Of a stretch of DNA of 64,000 nucleotides, positions 55,567 through 62,878 are shown in pieces. This DNA comes from Blastomonas ursincola (GTDB taxonomy: Bacteria > Pseudomonadota > Alphaproteobacteria > Sphingomonadales > Sphingomonadaceae), in NCBI RefSeq assembly GCF_013607875.1, contig NZ_VDES01000002.1, positions 1,184,297-1,248,296 on the forward strand. The letters are read 5' to 3'. The stretch's first letter is position 1. The number at the start of each line of letters is the position of its first letter. The translations under genes and the position numbers were made by a program. Under the pieces are notes generated by a model that was not told the DNA's origin, searched no databases, and saw only the letters and a program-made list of their open reading frames with translations.

Positions 55567-57447
55567 ATGGGGGATATCATGATCGATCACACCACTATAC
55601 ATCCGCTGAGCGCCGGGATGGCGCATCATCTCGATCTGCACCTGTGGCGCGGCGCGCCGCAGAATCTCGATCCTGATCGGCCCGTGCAGATACTGGTCAA
55701 CCAGGGCTATGTCGTCGGATTTTCGCCCAAGACGCTTCAGCCGGCCTGGTCCGCCTATAGCGTGGCGCATGCCGAGGCGGCGGTCGATTTCAGGCGGCCT
55801 CTCCACTATTATACGGATGTTCGGCTCGACCCCGCGCTTCGGTTGAGCAACCGGACGTTCGGCAGGATCGGGAACATTCCGCTCAATGTCGGGCACATGA
55901 CGCCCAATGAAGTGATCAACCGCCAATATGGACGTCTCGCGCAGATGGAGACGTTCCTGATGTCGAACATGAGCCCTCAGTACGAGGTGCTCAACCAGGG
56001 TGTGTGGGCGAAGCTGGAGGAGGCGATCAGAGGCGTCCAGACCGAGCCCGGCGCGGACTATGCCTGGGTGATTGTCGGACCCGTATTCGGCGATGATCCG
56101 CCGCACGTGTCGCGCGACGGGGGCAAGCTGGTGCCGGTGCCGGAGGCCTATTTCGCGCTGGTCGTCGATCCGGTTCGCTACCCTTACGAGACTCCCGCCA
56201 ACGTCAAGCTCGACTGCTTCCTCATCCCGCAGACCGCGCCGCGCAGCAGCGATCCCGATGCTTACCCGTCGACCCGCGAGGAAATCGAGCGGCGCACCAA
56301 GCTTCGCTTCTTCGATTCCTGGGCACGGACCTATGTGATCGGGCAGGAATCGGATGAGACAGCCAAGCTTGCGATGCAAGCCGATGCGCCGAGTCGCCTG
56401 ATGCGGGCGATCGAGAGTCGACGCGAAACGTGGAAGGAAAAGTTCGATGTTCCCGCTGCGGCCCAGCCGGTGGCATCGACGATCGATGGGCTCATCGCGG
56501 ACCTGCAGGAAGAGGCAAGGCTGACCAGCGAGCAGGTGCTGGGCGAGCACCGCCAGACGACGCGCGAGGAAAGGGCTCGTGCCGAGACTCTTCAGCACAC
56601 GCTTTCCTGGCTCATGCGCGCCAAGGAGATCGCCAGCGATCGCTCCGGGGGTGACAAGCCGGGAGGGCAAGCCCCCGCTTCCGGTGATCCTGTCATTGCG
56701 CCGCAACCGCCTGCCGGCATCGTCGCCGCACCGGCGAACATCATCACCTACAAGATCGTCAACGATGCAGGGGACCGGCTAAGGAACGGAGCGCGCGCGG
56801 CGTGCAACTTCTGGAACCGCTTCGTCCTTCCGCGCTATTCGATCGTCATCCGTCTGGGGCTGTTTACCCATCTCGGCAATACGATCGCACGCGCCTACCA
56901 GCCCTATGAACAGGACGGGGTTCGGTACGGCCAGGTCGAGTTCAACACCCGGTATCTGCTTGATTTCACCGCTGACGAGATCGCGGGAACAATCATCCAC
57001 GAGATCGGCCACACGCTCGGGATAGGCTGGGACAATTGGTCACAGTTGTTCGACGCTCAAACTGGTCGCTTCTATCCGGATGCAGTCAAACGAATGGCTG
57101 CGCTTGCCGGCATGGAGGTCGAGCGCGATGGCGGCCCTGGAACGGCGCTGGCGCATTGGGACGAGGCGCTGTTCGATCGCGAGCTCATGACGGGCTACAA
57201 GGACCCGGGCGAGCATGTGCTTCCGATAACCATCGACGTGATGGAGGCCTTCGGTCATGACGTGGCCGAGCGACTGGCGGGGCAGACCAGTCTCGAAGAG
57301 CTGATGCAGGGCATTGCCAGCATGGTCTTCTCGCGACAGGACGAGGTCCGCAAGATCGATCTCGACTATTTCGAGGCGATGCCGCTCCGCGAGGTCATAC
57401 CGCATGACTCCGCGCAACTGGCTCAGTTCATCGCCGAGCAGGAATAA
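55567..57447 (+). CDS. NUC1-type endonuclease fused to HExxH metalloprotease
   Basis: About 626 residues (ATG 55567; ATG 55579 is equally possible, both with G-rich sites). No signal peptide. Residues about 40-225 match the DNA/RNA non-specific endonuclease fold: catalytic His110 in NVGHMTPNEV (usually DRGH), metal-ligand Asn in FLMSNMSPQ, and LNQGVWAKLEEAIR. A helical linker (about 290-385) precedes a C-terminal metalloprotease domain with HEIGHTLGIGWD (H478, E479, H482), like matrixins, but the third metal ligand is not at the canonical position (Trp there, Asp one later). The combination suggests an intracellular toxin or conflict-system effector. Confidence 0.8.
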   Translation: MGDIMIDHTTIHPLSAGMAHHLDLHLWRGAPQNLDPDRPVQILVNQGYVVGFSPKTLQPAWSAYSVAHAEAAVDFRRPLHYYTDVRLDPALRLSNRTFGRIGNIPLNVGHMTPNEVINRQYGRLAQMETFLMSNMSPQYEVLNQGVWAKLEEAIRGVQTEPGADYAWVIVGPVFGDDPPHVSRDGGKLVPVPEAYFALVVDPVRYPYETPANVKLDCFLIPQTAPRSSDPDAYPSTREEIERRTKLRFFDSWARTYVIGQESDETAKLAMQADAPSRLMRAIESRRETWKEKFDVPAAAQPVASTIDGLIADLQEEARLTSEQVLGEHRQTTREERARAETLQHTLSWLMRAKEIASDRSGGDKPGGQAPASGDPVIAPQPPAGIVAAPANIITYKIVNDAGDRLRNGARAACNFWNRFVLPRYSIVIRLGLFTHLGNTIARAYQPYEQDGVRYGQVEFNTRYLLDFTADEIAGTIIHEIGHTLGIGWDNWSQLFDAQTGRFYPDAVKRMAALAGMEVERDGGPGTALAHWDEALFDRELMTGYKDPGEHVLPITIDVMEAFGHDVAERLAGQTSLEELMQGIASMVFSRQDEVRKIDLDYFEAMPLREVIPHDSAQLAQFIAEQE

Positions 57448-57501
57448 GCGCTGGTTCGCGGTCGCGCCATTGCGGCGCGTCAGAAGCCTGGTGCGATGGT
57501 T

Positions 57502-57547
57502 GCCACCACGCGAAGCCCCCCGTGCAGGCCTCGCGTGGTTGGCTTTT
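57502..57547. terminator. Terminator between convergent genes
   Basis: GCC-ACCACGCGA pairs with TCGCGTGGT-TGGC (9 bp perfect plus a bulged extension) around a 17-nt loop, followed by TTTT at 57544 on the plus strand. It lies between the convergent stops of the nuclease-protease gene and the DUF4384-like gene and could serve both. Confidence 0.7.
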
Positions 57548-57572
57548 GAGCCACGAGTGTCCGAACGCGCGA

Positions 57573-58052
57573 TCAGGGGCCGATGGTGCGATAACGAAGC
57601 GTGACCTCCTGCCGACGATGATTGCCGGCGAGTTTCATATCGGCACTGGCGGCGCGGCCGCCAGGCTCCCGCGCGATGATCCGCAGCTCGCTCGACCCTG
57701 GAGGCGGACCGGCCCTGAGCGTCGTGCCCGGCGGGGGCAGATGCAGGGGGCGGCCAGGCTCGGTCAGCAGCGAGCTGCCCGGAACCGGCAAAACCCGCGT
57801 GATATCGCCCGCAGGCGATATCTCGATGACCTCGATGGATGCGGGGCGGTCGGTCGTCACGGTGAGCGCCAGGGTTTCGCCCACCGCGAACACGGGTTCC
57901 GGACGGTCGAACCTTGCCCGAAGCCCGATCGGCTGTGCCGCATCCTGCGCCGATGCATCCATGCGCAGATCGAACAGCGGCAGGCAGGCCGACAGGAGCC
58001 CAGCTGCGGCCAGGGCGCGCCAATAATGACGATTCCGACTGGATGGTGGCAT
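57573..58052 (-). CDS. DUF4384-like lipoprotein
   Basis: 159 residues from the ATG at 58052, 2 bp after the preceding stop. The lipoprotein signal ends LLSAC. The body (VFAVGETLALTVTTDRPASI, ISPAGDITRVLPVPG, then PGTTLRAGPPPGSSELRIIA) follows the DUF4384 layout, a beta-sandwich often found fused to or beside caspase-like and other peptidases. It is the last gene of a four-gene minus-strand operon with a Lon-like protease and may be its envelope partner. Confidence 0.75.
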   Translation of the reverse strand: MPPSSRNRHYWRALAAAGLLSACLPLFDLRMDASAQDAAQPIGLRARFDRPEPVFAVGETLALTVTTDRPASIEVIEISPAGDITRVLPVPGSSLLTEPGRPLHLPPPGTTLRAGPPPGSSELRIIAREPGGRAASADMKLAGNHRRQEVTLRYRTIGP

Positions 58053-58054
58053 CC

Positions 58055-59161
58055 TCAACCTCCCTGCTTCCGGCGCCGCAGAGCCTTTGCCCTTGCCATC
58101 CAGCGCTGCGCTGCGACCTCGTCTCGGGGGATGGCTTCGCCTTCGAAATAGATGAACCCTGCATCTTCGGCAGCGGCCGCAGAACCTGCCTCCCCGGCAC
58201 GTTCCAGCCATGACAAGGCCCGTTTCGCCGCTTCTGCACTGCCGGTATCCGAAAGCCAGAGATATCGGCCATAGGCTGCCATGCCGTCGATATCGCCGAG
58301 CTGCGCAGCCCGATGCCAGGCGCGTGACGCGAGTGGCTGGCTTCCGTTCATGGCGTGCGCTTGCCCCAGAAGAAAATGGGGCCTGCCGTCGTCGGGGGCG
58401 GTCGCTGTTGCGGCCATGCATGCCCGCACGGTTGCGGCGATGCCGGATGCCGCGGCGGAGCCGCCAAATGCTTCCACACCCGCTTCGCATTCGCGCAGCG
58501 GTGCCCTGGCCGCATGGAGCGAATATCCCCAGCCGCCCAGGATAGCGATCAGTGTTACGGCACTGGCAGCCATGATGGCGAACCGGCGGCGCGGCGCGGG
58601 TGAAGCCGTCCAGCAGATGCTGGCATCTTCAACCGTCGTGCAGGGGCACAATGTCAGCTTCCGGTCGCGCGCGGCGGATTGCAGCGGTTCCTTGATCTCG
58701 TCCGGCGCTGCATCCCAGTTCACGGCCGGAAACGCGAAAATCGGTGCCTGGGGCTGCTGCAAGGCAAACTCAAGCACATGAAGCGCCTTCTGCGGGAAGC
58801 TATCAACCGGACCGACCTTGCCCGGCTCGTTGGGAAGCACGCATCCTGTCGCCACAACGACCGTGTCGTCATGGCTCGGCGCCCTGGCTCTGCGATCGGC
58901 AATCGCCAGGGCAAGCCCGAAGCTCTTGCCGCCAAATTGCCGACTGCTGATGCCGATGGAAACGCCGTCGAGCCGCCTGGCCGGGTCGTCTCCTGCTCTT
59001 GCGCTCATCAGGATGTCGATGGCGTCGTCCGTTTCCGGGGCGATGGCAAAACGCGGCTGCCGATCAAGTATGGGCAGGCGTTCCACCACGATGGTTTCCA
59101 GCGCCGGACCGCTGGGACCCGTGGTGGGAAACTTCGCCCGGGCAATGGCAGGAGCGGACAT
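58055..59161 (-). CDS. Membrane-tethered Lon-like Ser/Lys protease with SEL1 repeats
   Basis: 368 residues. Residues about 60-170 resemble the Lon (S16) proteolytic domain without any AAA+ module. The candidate nucleophile is Ser80 in GGKSFGLALAIA, and the general base Lys125 is in GKVGPVDSFPQKALHVLEFA, 45 residues on (43 in E. coli Lon). One membrane helix lies at about 193-214. Residues 225-360 are SEL1/TPR-like repeats (GDIDGMAAYGRYLWLSDTG, AEDAGFIYFEGEAIPRDEV). The topology suggests one domain each side of the membrane. It lies 11 bp after the 183-residue gene. Confidence 0.7.
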   Translation of the reverse strand: MSAPAIARAKFPTTGPSGPALETIVVERLPILDRQPRFAIAPETDDAIDILMSARAGDDPARRLDGVSIGISSRQFGGKSFGLALAIADRRARAPSHDDTVVVATGCVLPNEPGKVGPVDSFPQKALHVLEFALQQPQAPIFAFPAVNWDAAPDEIKEPLQSAARDRKLTLCPCTTVEDASICWTASPAPRRRFAIMAASAVTLIAILGGWGYSLHAARAPLRECEAGVEAFGGSAAASGIAATVRACMAATATAPDDGRPHFLLGQAHAMNGSQPLASRAWHRAAQLGDIDGMAAYGRYLWLSDTGSAEAAKRALSWLERAGEAGSAAAAEDAGFIYFEGEAIPRDEVAAQRWMARAKALRRRKQGG

Positions 59162-59172
59162 CTGCAGCCCGT

Positions 59173-59724
59173 CTAGAAGAAGTCGATGGACAGCGGATGA
59201 TCCCGCAATCGATCTTGCGGGCTTTCGTCGGATGTCCAGCTTCCGTCCAGACCGCCATGCCGATCAAGCGCGCCTTCCAGCCATACCATCCCGCCGCCAT
59301 CGGTCACGCGCACATTGAGGCCGGGAGGCAGATCTTCATATGCTTCACGGCTCAATTGCAGGCTGATCATCCAGCGCTCGGTCGCCTGGCTGTAGAGCAG
59401 CCTTATGGTGACGCCCGACGCGGAAAAGCGGTCGGAATCCTGCAAGCTGTCGGCGGCGCGCCGCTCGAACTCCAGTGCGTGTCCGTGCCGACGCCATTTC
59501 TGTGTCGCCTCGCGTGCGAGTTCTGCGCGCATCCGCTGGTAAAGTGAGCGGGCAGACGGCGACGTCCAGATCAGCCGCACCACCTCGTCGGGCAGCGCAG
59601 CATCGCCGTGCAGGTGATCGCTCACCGCATCGACGAACCACAGGTCGTCAAATTCCTGCTCCGGTTCGATCTGTCGATCGAGCACATGGGCAAGCAGATT
59701 GCTTGATTTGCGGCTTGAAGTCAT
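59173..59724 (-). CDS. Unrecognised 183-residue protein
   Basis: From the ATG at 59724 (a longer frame overlaps the upstream gene). The N-terminal half is helical (SSNLLAHVLDRQIEPEQEF, ARSLYQRMRAELAREA), and the C-terminal half is beta-rich (VTIRLLYSQATERWMISLQL, NVRVTDGGGMVWLEGALD). No signal or membrane helix. Its position between the possible sigma-like gene and the Lon-like protease suggests an adaptor or anti-sigma-like role, but there is no sequence signature for either. Confidence 0.65.
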   Translation of the reverse strand: MTSSRKSSNLLAHVLDRQIEPEQEFDDLWFVDAVSDHLHGDAALPDEVVRLIWTSPSARSLYQRMRAELAREATQKWRRHGHALEFERRAADSLQDSDRFSASGVTIRLLYSQATERWMISLQLSREAYEDLPPGLNVRVTDGGGMVWLEGALDRHGGLDGSWTSDESPQDRLRDHPLSIDFF

Positions 59725-59747
59725 CGCTCGTTCTCGCTCAATCTGGT

Positions 59748-60656
59748 CTAGTTTCCAGGGTTGCGAGACCATTGCTCGCTTCCCGACTGGAAGCCGGTAA
59801 GGTGCTCGAAAAGCCCTTCCGCCTTCGTTGTAAGGCATGTGCTCAGGGCGGACAGCGCGTCCTCCAGCACCCGATAGAAACGCCGCCGGTCGATATTCTG
59901 TCTCTGGCAATAGCCTGAGGTGCTGAATTCCACCGGATCGGTCATCTTGAAATGAACGCGGACGAACGTGCCCGGCTCATCCTCAAGCTGACTCAGGCAC
60001 TCTTCCAAAAAGCGCCCTGACCGGGCGAGCTCGGGCAGATCGGCTTCCACCGGCAAGAACGGGCGCTCGACTTCCGCGTCGCTGTCCAGCGCGCTGGGTC
60101 CACAGTCCGCGCAGAATTCGGCAAAATATTCCTCTATCGTGATGATCGTCCTGGGCAGGTTGCGATCGCTTGCATGATGTTCGCGCAGATGCTCGGCGAG
60201 CAGGCGGAAATGGGCGATGGTGCAACGGTTCGTTGCATCGGGTCCGGCAACCGACCGGCTGATCTGGTCCAGGCGACCCCATGTCTTGGCCCGGTGTTCG
60301 CTGCCCCCGATCGCGGCGTTGCGCATCCGGGTCAGCCCGCGACGGACCGCTACGACGCGGAACGCCGGTGCATCCTCGCCCATCAGTCGTGCCCCGCTGG
60401 CTTCGAGCGCCTGACGCAGCGGCCGACTGTCGCCGAGCAAGCTCAGCGCACAGTCCGAAGCGGGACCCGGCCGCTGCATCAACTGTTTTGCCACCCGCTC
60501 GATGAAACCGGTCCATGCTGCATCAGTTACCGTTCCGTGATCGGCGATATCGGCAAATATCTCGCCTCCCAAAGCGACGATCCTTGCCCGCATCAATTCC
60601 CGCGTGCGCCGCCATTCCACGGTCAACCACCGCGAATCATCACTATCTGTCAGCAC
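59748..60656 (-). CDS. Unrecognised protein, possibly sigma-factor-like
   Basis: 302 residues from the GTG at 60656, supported by a GGGGG site 8 nt upstream; a longer frame adds poorly coding sequence. Mostly helical. The C-terminal 80 residues (FLEECLSQLEDEPGTFVRVH, then CQRQNIDRRRFYRVLEDAL) have the spacing of a sigma-70 region 4 helix-turn-helix. The match is by eye and weak. First gene of the four-gene operon. No membrane segments. Confidence 0.55.
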   Translation of the reverse strand: MLTDSDDSRWLTVEWRRTRELMRARIVALGGEIFADIADHGTVTDAAWTGFIERVAKQLMQRPGPASDCALSLLGDSRPLRQALEASGARLMGEDAPAFRVVAVRRGLTRMRNAAIGGSEHRAKTWGRLDQISRSVAGPDATNRCTIAHFRLLAEHLREHHASDRNLPRTIITIEEYFAEFCADCGPSALDSDAEVERPFLPVEADLPELARSGRFLEECLSQLEDEPGTFVRVHFKMTDPVEFSTSGYCQRQNIDRRRFYRVLEDALSALSTCLTTKAEGLFEHLTGFQSGSEQWSRNPGN

Positions 60657-60802
60657 AGAATGCCCCCATCCAGATGGATATGGCCATGGGATACGCAAAA
60701 TGGGGGACTGCGCAAGCCGACAGCAATGTCTTTTGTCATCGGAACAAGCAAAAAGCCTGCACCAATAGTCGTTGATGGAAGAAACACTGCTTGGCCTGCA
60801 GG

Positions 60803-61153
60803 CTACCATCCTATCGTTTGCCCAATTGCCGGGCCTGTGCGAATTGTCGGCCATCCGCTGTTATTTGGTCGGCACTGGCGCGACGGCGATTGACCCGGAA
60901 TGTTCAAGACCCCTTGGTCGAGGCACATGCGCTGTTCGAGCATATCCAGTTCCTTGCTGGGGATGCCGAGTGAGGCCGGCGTTTCGAGGCGCGGCTTGAG
61001 GTCGCGGTGCTCTGGGCCGCAGTCGCTGTCGACGATGGCGGGCGCTCCGTCCAATCCGATTGCGGGCTTGGCACAGACCGCCGGAGATGTCGCGCCAAGG
61101 GCGATCGCCGCCCATGTCAGGTGGCAGAGCCGGAATATGTTTGCCTGGGGCAT
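60803..61153 (-). CDS. Small secreted protein of unknown function
   Basis: 116 residues with a signal peptide (MPQANIFRLCHLTWAAIALG, cleaving near VCA). The mature part contains DSDCGPEHRDLKPR and LDMLEQRMCLDQG, with two or three Cys that could form a disulfide. An AGGAAA site precedes the ATG. It lies 146 bp upstream of the operon beginning at 60656 on the same strand and may be co-transcribed. Confidence 0.6.
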   Translation of the reverse strand: MPQANIFRLCHLTWAAIALGATSPAVCAKPAIGLDGAPAIVDSDCGPEHRDLKPRLETPASLGIPSKELDMLEQRMCLDQGVLNIPGQSPSRQCRPNNSGWPTIRTGPAIGQTIGW

Positions 61154-61254
61154 GATGGTTTCCTCATCGGATCGGGTTGCGGATGGCGGATGGCGGATGA
61201 CGCGCACATTGGCTGAAGCCACCTGGAGGGGAGATACTCGCCCGCCCGCCGCCG

Positions 61255-61286
61255 AAAAAATGCCCCGCCAGATGTCCTGGCGGGGC
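61255..61286 (-). terminator. Rho-independent terminator
   Basis: On the minus strand, GCCCCGCCA-ggacatc-TGGCGGGGC is a 9-bp near-perfect GC-rich stem followed by ATTTTTT. It lies 17 bp after the stop of the repeat protein at 61303-61620 and ends that transcript. Confidence 0.9.
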
Positions 61287-61302
61287 GGGGGCGGACAGCG
61301 CC

Positions 61303-61620
61303 TCAGCGGCAGGGGGCGTAGCTGCTCATGGTTGCGTTGGAGTTGCTGGCGCACACGTTGCTACCGATCCCGACAACGACCTGGTTGCCACGGACGCGCG
61401 CCGTTGACCGGACATCGCCACGCACCGTCACCTGACCGATAATCGAGGCGTTGTGGTTCGATACGGTGACATCTTCGCCGATCCCGGCAACGATCTGATT
61501 TCCGTCGACGTCGGCAGCCAGCGTGACGTCGCCATCGATATCGATCGCCTGGGCAGATGCTTCGACAGCGGTCGTCGTGGCGAGCAGAGCAGCTGCGAAC
61601 ATGGCAATGGAAGTACGCAT
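61303..61620 (-). CDS. Small secreted repeat protein (curlin-like candidate)
   Basis: 105 residues from the ATG at 61620 with an AAAGGAATC site. The signal peptide ends ASA, and the mature N-terminus reads QAIDIDGDVTL. Two repeats, GNQIVAGIG at 40-48 and GNQVVVGIG at 78-86, are 38 residues apart with Ser/Asn-rich linkers, the composition of a beta-solenoid or amyloid subunit. A divergent paralogue at 61925 shares the mature N-terminus. Its own terminator follows. Proximity to a CsgG-like gene suggests a secreted fibre subunit. Confidence 0.75.
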   Translation of the reverse strand: MRTSIAMFAAALLATTTAVEASAQAIDIDGDVTLAADVDGNQIVAGIGEDVTVSNHNASIIGQVTVRGDVRSTARVRGNQVVVGIGSNVCASNSNATMSSYAPCR

Positions 61621-61858
61621 AACGTTGATTCCTTTCGATCTGCGGCGCTGCCCCCGATTGGGCGCTGCCGACACTTCACCATTGGGAGGGAGCCGGAGCG
61701 TTTGTGCAGAAAGGCCCGAAAGAAAATTCGCGGATGGCGGATTTCTGCCTCAGCAGGCGTGATCCAGGCAAAGCCAGGTCGGCTCCGCCATGGTGCCTGG
61801 CGCTTGGCCCCGCGCGGCGGAACCGACAGTGCCCGCCATCATCTAGATTAATTGCAGC

Positions 61859-61920
61859 GGTCATTGCACAACTGGAGCAATGACCCCTCCAAGAGCATCG
61901 TAACCGACAAGAGAGGTTAC
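61859..61920 (+). promoter_or_regulatory. Two hairpins in leader of the repeat-protein gene
   Basis: GGTCATTGC/GCAATGACC (perfect 9-bp inverted repeat, 61859-61885) and GTAACC/GGTTAC (61900-61920), the latter enclosing the GAGAGG ribosome site 4 nt before the ATG at 61925. The rest of the 304-bp divergent gap (61621-61924) holds both promoters and no other visible feature. The second hairpin could block translation; the first could be an operator or a leader stem. Confidence 0.5.
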
Positions 61921-61924
61921 GCTC

Positions 61925-62425
61925 ATGCAAAAGGTCATCACAACACTGGTTTTCATCGCTGGCGCCGCATGCAGCCAGGATGCACAGGCTCAGGCGATAG
62001 ATGTCGACGGCAATGTCTATCTGGAAGCGAACACGGGAAACAGCACTGCCGTCGCCGTTGGCTATGGCACCCGCGCCACCAATGATGCGGGATCGCTGAT
62101 CTCGAGCCGGGTGCGCGGCAATGCGCATGCGCGCGGCTCCAGCCGCAATCAGACGGCGGTCGCCGTCGGTTTCGGATCCAGAGCGCGAACGTCGATCGGG
62201 ACGATCGCCAATGCCAATACCCGCGGATCGGCCAGCGCCAATGGCAGTGCCCGCTCCGCAACAGCACTCTCGTTTGCGCCGGGCAGCTCGACATGCCTTG
62301 CGGTGGGAAGCGTCGGTCGCGGCGGCAGTCGAGGCTCCGGACATGTGGGCTCAGCCATGGTGTATGACTTCGGTCTCTTCCGCAGGACAAGGGTTCGCGT
62401 GGGAACCTCGGGTCAGGTGTGCTGA
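61925..62425 (+). CDS. Secreted repeat protein (curlin-like candidate)
   Basis: 166 residues. The signal peptide ends AQA, with mature start QAIDVDGNVYL, nearly identical to that of the divergent paralogue. Three repeats at 36-residue spacing: GNSTAVAVGYGTRA (38), RNQTAVAVGFGSRA (74) and RSATALSFAPGSS (110), rich in Gly, Ala, Ser, Arg and Asn. The pattern resembles curlin or autotransporter head (Hep_Hag) repeats. The Gly/Arg-rich C-terminus ends in Cys. It heads a plus-strand run with a small secreted protein and a CsgG-like gene. Confidence 0.75.
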   Translation: MQKVITTLVFIAGAACSQDAQAQAIDVDGNVYLEANTGNSTAVAVGYGTRATNDAGSLISSRVRGNAHARGSSRNQTAVAVGFGSRARTSIGTIANANTRGSASANGSARSATALSFAPGSSTCLAVGSVGRGGSRGSGHVGSAMVYDFGLFRRTRVRVGTSGQVC

Positions 62426-62461
62426 CGCCGTTACGATCAATCATTCATCAGGAGAAAGTCA

Positions 62462-62854
62462 ATGAAATCTGTGATTACCGCGCTGCTCATCGTCGTTCTG
62501 GCCACATCCGGCACGCCTGCTCTCGCAGGACCTGCAAAGGTGTATAGGCCCGATCCTTCCAAAAAGCAGATCAGCAACGGTGCCCTGGTCTCGACCCTCA
62601 TTCCTGCTCGCGACGGGGCAGGTATTGCCCGAACCCGCTCCCAAGGCGGCGGCGCACAGTATATCCCCCAAACCATTCTCAATCCGAATTCGAATGATCA
62701 GCGCATTGCAGGTGTTCCGTGCCAGACGGACCTGCATATTGGTGGCAACGAAAATAATATGCCCGCATTGACAAGGCAAAACGGGAGTGTTTATGTCGAG
62801 CGTCTTGAAGTAATCGAGACTCGGCCATGTCTTGGTGCTGCAAGGGGTCGATGA
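62462..62854 (+). CDS. Small secreted protein in the CsgG-like cluster
   Basis: 130 residues with a signal peptide ending PALAG. The mature part includes ISNGALVSTLIPARDGAG and TRSQGGGAQYIPQTILNP, with two Cys. An AGGAGAAAG site is upstream. It is 36 bp after the repeat protein and 24 bp before the CsgG-like gene, so the three are probably one operon. It has no obvious repeat; a role as accessory, nucleator or minor subunit is a guess. Confidence 0.65.
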   Translation: MKSVITALLIVVLATSGTPALAGPAKVYRPDPSKKQISNGALVSTLIPARDGAGIARTRSQGGGAQYIPQTILNPNSNDQRIAGVPCQTDLHIGGNENNMPALTRQNGSVYVERLEVIETRPCLGAARGR

Positions 62855-62878
62855 GTGCAGGTAGGGTTGGGAGTAGCC

